DNA of 64,000 nucleotides from JANMZO01 sp963763135 (GTDB taxonomy: Bacteria > Actinomycetota > Acidimicrobiia > Acidimicrobiales > JANYDT01): the NCBI GenBank assembly GCA_963763135.1, contig CAVXNJ010000009.1, forward strand, positions 372,001-436,000. Direction: 5' to 3'. Under the pieces are notes generated by a model. It ran no database searches and had not been told where the DNA came from. It saw only the letters and a program-made list of their open reading frames with translations. The position numbers and the translations under genes were made by a program. How positions within the stretch are numbered: the stretch's first letter is position 1; every line of letters begins with the position of its first letter. Below, piece by piece: positions 33,721 through 45,100 of the stretch.

Positions 33721-33975
33721 GTGCACCTCACGTTTGGCGACGTACGTACTGACGTCTGGCACTCGAATACCCGAATAGTCGGTTTCTACACTCGACGGTG
33801 CCCGCATTTCACGTTGCTTGCCACCTGCCGGAAGTCGGAAGCGACCTGTCCGATGGTCCTTCGGCCGATTGCCAGTTCAGCGGGTATGCGACGCGGTCAG
33901 GAACGGTTTTTGTGGATGGCTTTGAGGTTGGTCTTGGTGGTGCGTTCTTCATGGAATGGGTTCATGCCCCGGGGT
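33721..33975. other. Long leader/intergenic region without a clear gene
   Basis: These 255 bases lie upstream of the secreted Ig-like protein and downstream of the hydrolase gene on the same strand. They contain the palindrome ACGTACGT within GACGTACGTACTGACGTC, and several GC-rich self-complementary stretches. A 22-codon minus-strand frame near 33900-33970 begins MNPFHEERTTK, but I cannot support it. I looked for known riboswitch consensus blocks (c-di-GMP, c-di-AMP, cobalamin) and recognised none. Confidence 0.4.
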
Positions 33976-34854
33976 TCATCCGAGCAACGGTTCGAGAAAT
34001 GAACCGATAACCCGTTGCACCTCCGTTCGGTGGGTGCGGTTTGGAAAGTGCGGACCCCCTTGCACGAGATGGAGCGTCGAGTTCGGAATCACCGCTGCCA
34101 CCTGTCGAGTTTGCGCATGGTCGGGGAAGTTGTCCTCAGTCCCGCCGATGACCAGCGCCGGTACCCCGATGCGGGCGCATTCGCTGATCCAGTCGGGTCG
34201 GTCGAAGGTCTCGTCGAGAAGGGCCAGGAACGAGGCGGTCGTGTGGCGATGAAGTAGATCGAGGATCTCCCGGTGTCGTTCCGGGCGTGCCTTCAATTTG
34301 GCCAACGCCGCGGCGCCCGAACGGCGCAGAACGTTGGCGTCGTAGTAGTCGGCGAATCGCCCGGCCTGCACGAGCGGTCGGTGTTCCAACCACCACGTTC
34401 GCTCGTGGGCGTCGGTCGCGGCCGGGGGTCCGCTGATGTCGATGACCGCCCGAACCCGGTCCGGCGAGTGAACTGCGGTCCAGAGGGAAAGCGCAGCACC
34501 CATCGAGTTACCTCCCCAGATTGCGTCGTCGAGTCCGAGGTGGTCGAGCAGGCCGAGCACGTCGGTGGACTTCTTCGACCACCGGTACTCGTCGGGGTGC
34601 TCGAACCGTGAGGACCTTCCGTGCCCCCGGATATCGGGGCAGATAACCCTGAGGCGGTCGAAGAACGGCTCGAGATCCTTCACCATCATCGATGAGTCCT
34701 CAACCGATCCGCCGTGTATCCAGAGCGTCGGGACGCCACGGGGATTGCCGAGTTCACGCCAGAAGATCGTGGCGCCCGTTGCCACCACGACCGAGCCGGA
34801 TCGTTCGGTTCCGTCGTCGGGGTCCCTCCCCAAGCGGGACTCTGGTGGGTTCAC
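33976..34854 (-). CDS. Alpha/beta-fold hydrolase
   Basis: A 292-residue alpha/beta hydrolase. The nucleophile elbow GGNSMGAALSL carries the Ser, GGTEDNFP the Asp and GGPHFPN the His; the oxyanion segment LWIHGGSVEDSS precedes them. It could be an esterase, lactonase or haloalkane-type hydrolase. The GTG start overlaps the stop of the dioxygenase gene as GTGA, so the two enzymes are made together and probably act on one pathway. The open frame upstream to 34950 is the shadow of the dioxygenase gene. Confidence 0.88.
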   Translation of the reverse strand: MNPPESRLGRDPDDGTERSGSVVVATGATIFWRELGNPRGVPTLWIHGGSVEDSSMMVKDLEPFFDRLRVICPDIRGHGRSSRFEHPDEYRWSKKSTDVLGLLDHLGLDDAIWGGNSMGAALSLWTAVHSPDRVRAVIDISGPPAATDAHERTWWLEHRPLVQAGRFADYYDANVLRRSGAAALAKLKARPERHREILDLLHRHTTASFLALLDETFDRPDWISECARIGVPALVIGGTEDNFPDHAQTRQVAAVIPNSTLHLVQGGPHFPNRTHRTEVQRVIGSFLEPLLG

Positions 34855-35669
34855 GGCCGGGGCCAGACCACGGGAAACCTGGGGTCGTGTAACGGAGCAC
34901 CCTCGGGCAGCGTCTCGGTGAGGCCCGGAAAGTCGGGTGAGGTCTTCCACGGACGGGGCGCATGACGCATGTCGTCGCCCAGGTAGCGGACGGAAAAGAC
35001 CCGCCGGCGGCGGTCAGGATCCACGCCGGCTGCGGCATGAAGGGTGAGCATGTGAAACGCCACCACATCGCCCGGCTCGAGTTCCCACCCAATGATGTCG
35101 CGGGTCTCGCGGTCGCGGTCGATGTCGGGAAGTTCCTCCAGGCTCCCTTCGGGAAACCATTTCGCCTCGTGGTCCATGAACGTTCGTGGCATGAGCCATG
35201 GGCCCAGGTGTGAGCCGGCGACGAATTCGAGCGTGGACTCCCGGCGAACAGGATCAACGGGTATCCAGAAGCTCACATTCTGCCGCCCGGCCACGTTGTA
35301 GTACGGCTGGTCCTGGTGCCACGGGGTCCGCTGCCGGGTTCCGGGCTCCTTCGTCAGCATGTGATCGTGATACAGCCGCGTCTCTCGGCTGCCCATCAAC
35401 AACGCGGCCGCTTCGGGCAGGGCGGAGGTGAACACGATCTCCCGGTAATCCCCGTTGACGGACCAGTTGCAGAAATCCTCGATGAAATATCCCGGGTCGT
35501 CGGCCGTGCTGGCGACGATCGCCATGGAACTCGGCGAGGCCAGGTTCTGGTCAATCCCCCTGGTCAACACGGAGATCTCCGACGGGGATAGGAGACCGCG
35601 AAGCACGACGGCGCCGTTTCGCTGGTACTTCGCAACCTGCTCGCTCGTGACAGTGCCGGAGGTGTTCAC
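34851..35669 (-). CDS. Phytanoyl-CoA dioxygenase (PhyH) family protein
   Basis: A 272-residue Fe(II)/2-oxoglutarate-dependent oxygenase-like protein. The HxD iron motif occurs in TPWHQDQPYYNV, the distal His in FHMLTLHAAAGVD, and an arginine in RRRVFSVRYLGDD would bind 2-oxoglutarate. The family hydroxylates lipids and small molecules; the substrate is unknown. The GTG at 35669 follows a TACGCT box by 7 bases, and the longer open frame to 35831 crosses the divergent promoter region of the signalling gene. It is coupled to the hydrolase gene. Confidence 0.85.
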   Translation of the reverse strand: MNTSGTVTSEQVAKYQRNGAVVLRGLLSPSEISVLTRGIDQNLASPSSMAIVASTADDPGYFIEDFCNWSVNGDYREIVFTSALPEAAALLMGSRETRLYHDHMLTKEPGTRQRTPWHQDQPYYNVAGRQNVSFWIPVDPVRRESTLEFVAGSHLGPWLMPRTFMDHEAKWFPEGSLEELPDIDRDRETRDIIGWELEPGDVVAFHMLTLHAAAGVDPDRRRRVFSVRYLGDDMRHAPRPWKTSPDFPGLTETLPEGAPLHDPRFPVVWPRP

Positions 35670-35676
35670 AGCGCCC

Positions 35677-35682
35677 AGCGTA
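35677..35682 (-). promoter_or_regulatory. -10 box TACGCT, probable leaderless start
   Basis: TACGCT lies 7 bases before the GTG of the PhyH-family gene, without a ribosome binding site. Confidence 0.4.
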
Positions 35683-35766
35683 GCCAAGGACGGTGAAAAC
35701 TCACGGTCCGCCCGACGGACGGAAAGTTCCGTCAAGGGTCGTGCCCTTCGTACCGATGTTGGATTG

Positions 35767-37440
35767 ATGCGTTCAGTCGAGAGTGGAGACAGGAGTTTCT
35801 CCAATGGCACCGTTACGACGGTCTCGATCATTCACGCCGACGGGCGGATCAAGGTTCCCGGCGCCGGGCTGCGGGGCCACGTCACGGAAATGCCCGAAAG
35901 CGGAAAGCGGAAGGTCTTCGACTCCGTCATCCCGGAACACCGCGAAGAGGCCCTCGACATGTTCGCGTCGGTTGCCTCCGGAAATGAGAGTTTCGCAGCG
36001 AAAACACTTCAGTTCCGTCGATCCGACGGTGAAATTCGCTGGGCGGACTTTCAACTGTTCGACCACCGGTCGAACCCGCTCATCGAGGGAATCCTCCTGG
36101 TCACGCGAGATGTGACGGCAGACCGCGAAGACGCCCGGGCCCTGGCCATGTTGCGGGACGCTGACAGCTTCCTCGGTGAGAGCGCGCGCACGATCGCGAC
36201 TGCACCGCTCGATGACGTTTCGCTCGTCATGACCGACGTCGTCGCGGCCGCTGGAGCGTTTCTCGGGGCCAAGGTGCTGACGCTCTCCACCGGACTGCTT
36301 CGCACCAGTGACCCGGGATCGCTCGACCCGGACGCATACGACTGTTTCACGACGAATTACCGCTGGGCCGCGCCAGGGATCGCACTGCCCGATGGGCAGT
36401 TCCAGGTTCGGGGATTCGGGGTGGAACTGTCCCGATGGTTTCGAGGGCCACGGCCGCCCCGATGGATTGACCTCGATCGGCTCGAGACACGATTGGTCCG
36501 TGAGGGCGAACGAGCGCCCCGCCTCGGCGATTCACTCCTTCTTTACGGGGTCAAGCTCCCGACCGATCACTGGGGCGTGCTCGGGCTGTGGGACCCGATG
36601 CATCGTGAGGCCGCCGAATTCCTGATCAGCGGGCTGGCGGACATCTGGTCGATCGCGGAGGCACGAAACCACAGTGCGGTGCAGCGTCGACGATCCGAGT
36701 CTCGGTTGGAAACACTGCTCGCCCACTCATCGGACCTTCTGGTCGTTCACGACAGGAACCTGATCCTTACGTACGTGAGTCCCGGGGCAAAATCGCTGCT
36801 CGGCACGGCTCCGGAGGAAGCGGTCGGCCGTTCGCTTCTCGATTACGTCCATCCGGAGGATGTCCCCGTCATAGCCGAATCCTCCCTGGAACCGGGCGTG
36901 GTCGCCGATCTCCGGCTCGTGCGGGCGCGGGCCGCAGACGGCACCTACCGCACCTTCGAGATCATGGCGACGAACCTGCTCGCGGATCCGAACGTCGCTG
37001 GAGTGGTGGTCAACGGACGGGATGTCACCGACCTGGCACTGGTCCGAGAGGCGCTTCGGCGACGGCGGTCCCTGGAGCAGCTTGTTCGTAGGATCTCCAC
37101 GACATTCGCGACAGCGCCGGTCGACATGACCGACGAGTTGCTTCACTCCTGCCTGGCCGAGCTCGTCGCGTTCAGCAAAGCTATGCGCGCGTGCATTTTC
37201 GTCTCCGACGCCCCCGGAGTGGATTTCGCGGTTCGCCATCACTATTCCGCTCGGGAGGACGAGCAGGCCGCGTCACCGGGGCGCCTGTCGCAGGGTTTCA
37301 TTGATTCGCTCGGGCGATCGTTCGCCGCTGGCGCGATCTACGTGCAAACCCGTCACCGGGGCGACCAACGACTCATCGAGGCGGTCGACGCGGCGGTCCC
37401 CACGGGACAGCGATCGCCGGGCTGGTCGCAGTTCCCTTGA
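35767..37440 (+). CDS. PAS/GAF sensor part of a GGDEF-EAL protein (fragment 1)
   Basis: The N-terminal 557 residues of a large signalling protein. A PAS-PAC domain occupies about residues 20-120 (DGEIRWADFQLFDHR...LVTRDVTADRE), a GAF-like region follows, a second clear PAS domain spans about 315-425 (LLAHSSDLLVVHDRN..YVSPGAKSLLG), and a second GAF-like region begins near 440. The frame ends at TGA 37438-37440 inside that GAF region; the expected continuation AIAGLVAVPLKSGEEF is present in another frame from about 37407. A one-base deletion near 37400 explains this. The ATG at 35767 is the most likely start; the frame upstream lies over the divergent dioxygenase gene. Confidence 0.75.
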   Translation: MRSVESGDRSFSNGTVTTVSIIHADGRIKVPGAGLRGHVTEMPESGKRKVFDSVIPEHREEALDMFASVASGNESFAAKTLQFRRSDGEIRWADFQLFDHRSNPLIEGILLVTRDVTADREDARALAMLRDADSFLGESARTIATAPLDDVSLVMTDVVAAAGAFLGAKVLTLSTGLLRTSDPGSLDPDAYDCFTTNYRWAAPGIALPDGQFQVRGFGVELSRWFRGPRPPRWIDLDRLETRLVREGERAPRLGDSLLLYGVKLPTDHWGVLGLWDPMHREAAEFLISGLADIWSIAEARNHSAVQRRRSESRLETLLAHSSDLLVVHDRNLILTYVSPGAKSLLGTAPEEAVGRSLLDYVHPEDVPVIAESSLEPGVVADLRLVRARAADGTYRTFEIMATNLLADPNVAGVVVNGRDVTDLALVREALRRRRSLEQLVRRISTTFATAPVDMTDELLHSCLAELVAFSKAMRACIFVSDAPGVDFAVRHHYSAREDEQAASPGRLSQGFIDSLGRSFAAGAIYVQTRHRGDQRLIEAVDAAVPTGQRSPGWSQFP

Positions 37441-38423
37441 AGTCCGGTGAGGAGTTCGTTGGTGTGCTGCTGATGTCCTCCGACGATCCGAACTGGGATT
37501 GCTCGGGCGAATACCTCGGCCTGTTCCGCACCATCGGCGAAATCGCGGCCGGGGCGCTAATGCGTCAACGCGTCGAGCGGACATTGGCGAAAGGGGCTCT
37601 GTTCGATCCGCTCACGGGTCTCCCGAACCGACGGATGCTGATGGCGAAGTTGACAACGACGCTCAGCCAATCTGCCATCGAGGATCCGGTCGCGGTGATG
37701 TTCGTCGATTGCGATGAGTTCAAAGCCGTCAACGACTCGTACGGGCACGAGTACGGCGATCGGCTTCTCGTCCAGATGGCCAGCAGGCTGGAAGCGATAT
37801 GTGCGCATACGGCGACACTGGCTCGATTCGGTGGTGACGAGTTTGTCGTGATGATCAACTCCCGGGTGTCCGAGGCCGAGATCATGACGCTGGCTCAACG
37901 CATCGTCTCATTGCTAAGTGAGACCTATGACCTCAAGGGAGCGACAGTCCGCGTGACCGTCAGCGTTGGGGTGGCGATCCACGCACCCGAGTCCGGCAGA
38001 ACAGACACGAGTTCGCTGCTGCGCCGAGCCGACGTGGCGATGTATCAGGCCAAGCAGGCGGGCCGCAACGGCCTGCACGTATACAGCGAGGCCCTGGAGT
38101 CCAGCACCCGGGCCAGGTTCAACCTGCTGTCCGATCTGCGTCGCGCTACCGAATCCAGTGAGGAATTCGACGTCTGGTACCAGCCGGTATTCGACATCCG
38201 GAACCACCCCGCGATCGCCATTGCGGCTCCGGCTGACGGTTCCGGGCTGCGCGTCGGCGACGGAAATCCCTCACCAACCTCGACTTCGCCGAACAACACG
38301 AACGGCGTCGCTGCGATGAACCCGATGGTGTCCCCGCAGTTGGCCGGGTATGAGGCGCTGGTGCGCTGGCGGCACCCCACGCTGCGGGCTGGTCCTGCCC
38401 TCGGGATTTATCGACCTTGCTGA
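37407..38423 (+). CDS. GGDEF domain and start of EAL domain (fragment 2)
   Basis: This frame continues the second GAF region, then encodes a diguanylate cyclase domain with DPLTGLPNRRMLM and an intact RFGGDEF active site. The RxxD inhibitory site five residues upstream is absent. The EAL domain begins with FDVWYQPVFDIRN, but about 50 low-complexity residues (rich in Pro, Ser, Thr, Asn) are inserted before AGYEALVRWRHP. The frame fails after HPTLRAG and stops at 38423, while the continuation is in the third frame from about 38386. The first internal start is a TTG at 37437. Not an independent gene in my view. Confidence 0.75.
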   Translation, partial: TAIAGLVAVPLKSGEEFVGVLLMSSDDPNWDCSGEYLGLFRTIGEIAAGALMRQRVERTLAKGALFDPLTGLPNRRMLMAKLTTTLSQSAIEDPVAVMFVDCDEFKAVNDSYGHEYGDRLLVQMASRLEAICAHTATLARFGGDEFVVMINSRVSEAEIMTLAQRIVSLLSETYDLKGATVRVTVSVGVAIHAPESGRTDTSSLLRRADVAMYQAKQAGRNGLHVYSEALESSTRARFNLLSDLRRATESSEEFDVWYQPVFDIRNHPAIAIAAPADGSGLRVGDGNPSPTSTSPNNTNGVAAMNPMVSPQLAGYEALVRWRHPTLRAGPALGIYRPC

Positions 38424-39045
38424 GGACTCGGGCGTGATCAACGAGCTCGGTTGGTACGTGTTCGAAACGGCCGTTCAACAGCTGATGACATGGCGTTCGG
38501 AGGGCCGAGTCGGGGCCGGCGTGGGTATGGCCGTCAACGTGTCGGTTCGACAACTGCAGTCATCGCATCTGATGCAACGGGTGAAGTCGCTGCTGCACAA
38601 CGCGGCGCTCCCACCGGAACTCGTGACCCTGGAAGTGACCGAGAGCGTTCTCGCTGACCGGGGGAATGTGCTCAGCGAGCTTATGAAACTCCGATCTCTC
38701 GGGCTGCGAATCGCGATCGACGATTTCGGAACCGGTTACTCATCGCTGGCCTATCTGCGCGATTTTCCGGTCGATGTGTTGAAGGTGGACCGGTCGTTTG
38801 TCGGGAAACTGGGCGCCGATCGACGAGAAAACGCAATGGTGGCGATGATGTCCCAGTTGGCCGAGCAGATGGGGATCGTGACGGTCGCGGAAGGAATCGA
38901 AACGAAGCAACAACTTGAGCTCGTGCGGTCCCTGGGATGCGACTTCGCCCAGGGGTTCCTGCTCGGTCGTCCGGTCACCGCGTCGGAAGCGCACGGTCCT
39001 AGCCCGACCGACGCCGAATTGGTCCGTCCCGGCGACCGGCCCTGA
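38386..39045 (+). CDS. EAL phosphodiesterase domain (fragment 3)
   Basis: The rest of the EAL domain: LVLPSGFIDLAEDSGVI, AVNVSVRQLQ, LEVTESVL, the metal and catalytic motif IDDFGTGYSSLAYLRDFPVDVLKVDRSFV, AEGIETKQQLE and QGFLLGRP. All catalytic residues expected of a c-di-GMP phosphodiesterase are present. The frame is open from 38350, but the first dozen codons are out of register. Joined with fragments 1 and 2, the protein would have about 1,090 residues with both synthesis and degradation modules for c-di-GMP. The next gene encodes a giant surface protein. Confidence 0.75.
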   Translation, partial: GLVLPSGFIDLAEDSGVINELGWYVFETAVQQLMTWRSEGRVGAGVGMAVNVSVRQLQSSHLMQRVKSLLHNAALPPELVTLEVTESVLADRGNVLSELMKLRSLGLRIAIDDFGTGYSSLAYLRDFPVDVLKVDRSFVGKLGADRRENAMVAMMSQLAEQMGIVTVAEGIETKQQLELVRSLGCDFAQGFLLGRPVTASEAHGPSPTDAELVRPGDRP

Positions 39046-39199
39046 CACGCTCGGCCCCCGGGCGTCGGTGACCGAAGAGATCAGTCGGCGGTTGGGTCAG
39101 GTGTTGGTCACCGTGGGTGAGTGAATGGGGTGAACCCTCAAGGCATGAAGTTGGCTGACCGAAGGCCAGATGTCGCTTAGTGGATGTCTGGGAGTACAC

Positions 39200-42100
39200 G
39201 TGTCACGAATTTTGGGTCGGTCGTTCAAACGACTTCGCAGCTTGAGGAAGAAGCCGCTCTTTATTGCCGCTTCTGTTGCCTGTATCGCTGGGGTCGCGGT
39301 GACAACGATGCCGGCTCACGGGACGAGCATCTCGTTGGCACCGATAGCCCAACATCACTTCGGCTTCTCGGGTGTGGCCGACACCTACACGGTGCCTACC
39401 GGCGTCTGTTCACTCGCCGTCGAGGTCTCAGGCGCTTCCGGGTTTGGCAGTTCCGACACCTCTCACGGAGCGACGGTGTCGGCCGTGATCCCGGTCAATG
39501 CAGGAGCGGCCTTCGAGGTCCGGGTCGGTGAACGCGGTCTGGAGCCGTGGACGCAGTCGGTACCCTTCAACGGGGGTGGAGTCGGAAGTGACGGAAACGG
39601 CGGCGGTGCATCCGATATTCGTCCGGCCGGAGGCGATCTTTCATCCCGACTGGTCACGGCGGCCGGTGGTGGCGGCAGCACAAATTCGAGTCAAACCGGG
39701 TCGGATGCGGGCACTCCCGCGGACGGAGGCCTTTATTCGGCATCGGAGTCGAGTGCCGGACCGGGTGGTGCATTTGGTGAAGGCGGCTCCGGAGGGGCCG
39801 GCGGCGGAGGAGGCGGTTGGTACGGCGGCGGAACTTCGGCCATCGATGCCGGTGGCGGTGGATCCTCGCACGTGGCTTCGGGCATCAACCTTCTTAATAT
39901 GCGCGCTGATCAATTTGGCCATGGAGAGGTCGATATCGTTGATGTTCCGTGTGGGAGCGCGGCGCCGCAGTTCTTCGGTGAGGGGACTCACCTGTACACG
40001 ACACCGGCGGATGTCTGCGGTGTAACCGTGGTGGCCAACGGTGCACGCGGTGGACGGGAGTTTGGTGTTCCCGGTTCAGGCGCCACGGTCGTGGCGACCC
40101 GGCTGGTACAAACCGGTGACGTTCTGCAAGTGAATGTCGGAGGGATCGGAACGTCAGCCGCTGGCGGTTTCAACGGGGGTGGCCATTCGTCCGCTGGACT
40201 GGGTATGGGTGGCGGCGGAGCCACCGACGTTCGGGTTGGCGACCATACTCTCGGAGAACGAATGATCGTCGCCGGTGGCGGTGGCGGCGTGTCTCTGGCA
40301 TCCGACATGGTCGGCGGCAACGGTGGCTATCCCGACGGAGGGTGGGCGAACTACGACACGCAGGGAAATCCGGCGTCAGGAGGAACGCAGTCCAACGGTG
40401 GCACGGTCGGTGGACTCCCGGGAATCGGCGGCGACGGGGGATCGGATCCGTGGGGAAACATCGGAGCCGGCGGCGGTGGCGGATATTTCGGCGGTGGTGG
40501 CGGCTTTGGCGGTCCCGGAGGCGGTGGGTCGTCGTACACGGATCCATCCGGAGCGACCGAACAGTCCTACGGTGGTTCGAACAATGGATCGGGCTCCGTT
40601 CTGCTGATTGAGCGCGACTGTACCGTTGCAATTGCGAATCAGATCAACATCAACGCCGACAGCCCGTCTGGCGGTGGAACAGGCGTCAGCTACCTGATCC
40701 CCCAGGCGACCCCTGGCGCAGTTGTTTCGTGCAATCCCCAGTCGAACAGTTACTTCCCGGAAGGGACCACCACCGTTACCTGTGAAGCGAGCTGGGCCGC
40801 GCACACCGCCCTCACCACGTTCGATGTAAACGTGTTCTCGCCCGCGGCCCCCGACAACTGGACGGTGTGCGCAGGTGAAGGCGGAACGTGTTCGTTCACG
40901 GGAACCAAGTTGGTGCGCTACGGGCGCGCCGATTTCAACGTCCTCGTCTACGCAACGCGAACCGACTCGGTCGAATGCAACAACAGCGTGTTCGGTGACC
41001 CGATGGGCGGCTGGCCCAAACAATGCTGGATCAGCGATGCGGAGCCACCGGCCAGCACCACGACCACCTCGACCATCCCCGGCTATCGCGATGTGTCTAC
41101 GTACGCCGGATCGGGGGTGGCCGGCTACCAAGGCGGCAACGTGTTGGATGCGCAGTTCTATGCACCGTTCGGTGTCGTCACCGACCCGTACGGCAACACG
41201 TTCGTATCGGACTTCGGCAACCATGTGATCCGCAAGATCGACGCGGACGGGATCGTAACGGTCTTCGCCGGATCAGGAACGCCGGGCACCCTCGACGGTA
41301 CCGGCGTCAACGCGCAACTCTATTTTCCCGTTGGATTGGACCTCGACAGTGCGGGAAACCTCTACGTCGCCGACTACGGAAACGGACGGATTCGCAAAAT
41401 CACTCCCGATGCTGAGGTCACCACACTGGCTGGTTCAGTGAACGGATATGCCGATGGACAGGGAAGCAGCGCACAGTTCTGGGGTCCGACCGGAGTGGCG
41501 GTCGACGGTTCAGGCAATGTGTTTGTCGCCGAGCGGTACAACCACCGCGTTCGGAAGGTCACCGCTAGCGGGATGGTCAGCACGGTTGCCGGCAACGGTG
41601 GAAACGTCGACGTCGATGGAAACGGCACGAGCGCGTCGATCAACGATCCCTTCGGTATCACCCTGGACGATTCTGGAAACCTGTTTGTGGCCGAGGCGAG
41701 TGGGAATGCGATTCGCAAGATCACGCCGACGGGTGACGTCACGACCTTCGCCGGGTCTGACGTAGGCGGACGCGCTGACGGCCATGGTACCCAGGCCCAC
41801 TTTGCAGCCCCGACGAGCATCGACTTCGGCCCCGACGGAAACTTCTACGTCGGCGACTCAGCCAACAACCTCGTTCGCAAGATCACGCCGGCGGGCGACG
41901 TCACGACGCTAGCCGGTTCGACCTGGGGCTATCAGGACGGCCCCGGCCAGACCGCTCAATTCACCAACACGTATGCCGTTACCGCGTCGACGGACGGACA
42001 CATCTATGTAGCGGACTACGACAACAACCGCATCCGCAGGGTGAAGGCGTTCGCCGGAGTCCCGCCGCTTCCACCGCCGACCACGACCACCACGACGACC

Positions 42101-45100
42101 ACCACATCCACGACGACCACATCGACAACGACATCAACGACCACGACCACCGAAGCGCCGACCACAACGACATCAACGACCACGACGACCGAAGCACCGA
42201 CCACCACGACGACCACCGAAGCGCCGACCACGACCACGACCGAAGCGCCGACGACAACCAGCACCACCACGACCAGCACCACCACGACCACGGTGGTCCC
42301 AACCACGACCACGACCACGGTGGTCCCAACCACGACCACGACAACGGCCGTACCGACCACGACAACGGCCGTACCGACCACGACGACAACTACGGTGCCA
42401 CCGGTTACAACAACAACGGTGCCACCGGTTACAACCACGGCAGCGCCGACCACAACGGTGCTTCCGACCACCACGGCAACGCCGACGACGGCACCACCCA
42501 CCACGGCACCGACCACCACGGCACCGACCACCACGGCAACGCCGACGACCGCGACGCCTACGACGTTGAACCCGGGTACTCCGGCGGTTGTTCCTTTGGC
42601 CGCTCCCGTTGTAAACGCCGCGCCCGCGACCACGAAATCGCCCGTCACGGAGACGACGAGCGCGTCGTCGACCGATACGGCGGTTCCTGACACCACCACA
42701 GCGCGAGCTTCCTCGACGCCACCGACCACCACAGCGGTTTCATCGACCACACGAAACTCGTCCCCGTCGACAACGCGGGCCGCGACCACCACAACGCGCT
42801 CACCCATCCGTTCGACCACGACCGCCCGCTCGGCAACGACGACCACTCACGTTCCGACGACGACCCGAATCACGACAACGACCCGGATCACGACGACGAC
42901 GCGAAACACGTCGACGACGTCGACGCCATCAACGACCAGACCGGGTTCGGCGACCACGTCCACGTCCAGGGCAACCACGTCGTCGACCCCGACCACGACC
43001 TCACGGGCGACCACCACGACCACGACGAAGAGCTCCGGCGCAACGACGACATCCGGTCCGACCACCACGCCGGGCTCGAGCGCTCCGGACGCAAACGGTG
43101 ATGCGCCGGGCGGAGGTAACTCCGATTCGGCGAACACACCGTCGGAATCGAGCGTGCCCGGTTCATCGAACAGTGACGTGCCCCAGGATTCCAACAGCGC
43201 CCCCGATTCAAGCGCGACACCCGAAGGTCAGAGCCCGACGGACACGACGCCGGGAGCCCTGGCGTTGAGCCCCACCGGACCGACGAACATGAGGTTCGTA
43301 TCACCCTCGGCGGCACCCTATGACTTCAAGACCGGTGTCCCGATCGTGCTCGATGTCAGCTCGGACGCAGGATCGCCGTCGGGTTCGGTGGTCGTGCGAA
43401 GTGGCGGCTCCGACGTGTGTGTTGCCACTATCGCAAACGGCCAGGCGACGTGTAACGCGAATCTCCCTCTCGGCAAACACAACCTGACGGCGGTCTTTGC
43501 CGGCGACTCCGCCTTCAACCCGGCCGAAGCCCACATCGACGGCGTTGAGACGATCGAACCGGGTGACGCCCTGGAAGTGGCGTTGAACGTGAACGTCGGA
43601 ACGGTTATCGACGGAGCCACCGGCTACGTGATGGGCGAGAACGTCGACCCCGGAACGGAAGTCGTGCTCACCGTCTATTCAACGCCCCGGGAACTGGCTC
43701 GTTTCACCGCTACGAAAGAAGGCACGTTCTCCGGTGAGTTCACGCTGCCCGATGGACTCGAAGACGGTTCGCACCGCATCGTGGCGACTGCCGTGAGTCC
43801 AGATGGCACGACAGCATTTGGTGACTACGGCTTCGCGGTGAACGACGGTGAAGTCTCGAAGCTCCAACAGGTGACCACCAAGGTCGAAGTGCCTCGAAGC
43901 GAAGTGATCAAGCGGTATCCGGTGTTCAAGGCTGCTGCGCAACCCAAAGCCGTCATGAACATGCAGACTCAGGTGTTTGCGCTGCTGTCGGTCCTGGGTG
44001 GCACGGCGACGCTCACCGCCATGGGCGGCAGTGGTGTCCTCGGCCGTCGCGGTGGGGGAGGTGTCGGAAGTCCGAGTCGCGGAGGTCCCCGTTCGGGACC
44101 CGCCGGTTCCGCACCGGATTCGGGCTCCAGCGAGGAGAGTGAAGAGGCCTCGGTCTCGGCTGCCGGTGCTGACTTCGTGGACTTCGACGCTGAAGTGGAT
44201 GGAATCGGCGATCGCGCCCGCACTTGGCGTTGGCCGCACACCGGCCGTATCGATCGGTTCTCGGTAACCGCTCCACACCGAATCAACCGGTTCTCGCCAC
44301 TACTTGCCCGAGTTGTCGCGGACTCGACGTATCTCCGCGCAATGTTCGGCTCCCTGACATTGGTGCTGCCCGTGATCGGGCTTGCGTTCGGCATCGGAGC
44401 CGGAATCAACGCGAACGGAACGTTCCTCCCGCCGGCACTCGCATGGGTTCTGGCGCTCATGGTGCTCGGTGTGGTCGACGCCATGTCGGGCTTCGTCGGC
44501 GCCATGACCTACATCGCAACGACGATGGTCATTGGCGGGTTGCCCACGAAGAACGGGGCGCAGTCGACGCTAGGTCTGGTCGCGCTCTGGTTCGCACCCG
44601 TGCTGCTTGCCGCGTCGGCCCGAGCGCTTCGACGGGTTCGAGCGACGACGTTGATGCAACACTGGGACCGGTCCGCCGACATGGTGCTCGGGCCCTTGTT
44701 CGGCATGCTCGGGGCGCAGGGAATTGTCTTCGCCCAGAACGGCCTGTCGGGTCGTCAGCTTCCGATTTCGAATTCCGCAACGCTGATCGCCGGCACCGTG
44801 TTCGGTTGTCTGGTTCTGCGATTCGGTCTGGAAACGCTTGTGTCGTATGTGTACCCGAAACGTTTGATCGAAGTCGACAGCGGCACCCCGGAGGGCACGA
44901 CCTACACCCAGAAGATCATCTCGCTCGTGGCCGGCGTTGCCCTCTTCGTGTTGGTGGGTCGCTCGTTCTTCCCGATGGTTTGGCAGTTCTGGTTCTCGGT
45001 CGGACTCTTCGCGTTCGGCACCCTGGGCGGTTGGGATCGGGTGACCGATCCACTGCCCAATAGCCGGGCGATCTTCCGTTTCTTCCCGAGCACCCTTGTG

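Noticed and set aside
33900..33970. Minus-strand 22-codon peptide starting MNPFHEERTTK
   Set aside because: Too short, no ribosome binding site, and no recognisable homology; kept only as a note on the intergenic region.
39046..39199. c-di-GMP (GEMM) riboswitch upstream of the giant surface gene
   Set aside because: The conserved GEMM core blocks are not present; only a 7-bp inverted repeat GGTGACC/GGTCACC could be found.
41979..43316. Long minus-strand open frames over the Thr-rich stalk (Trp/Ser- and Val-rich products)
   Set aside because: They are products of the low-complexity ACC/ACG repeats read backwards; the plus-strand frame has signal peptide, ribosome site and domains on both sides.
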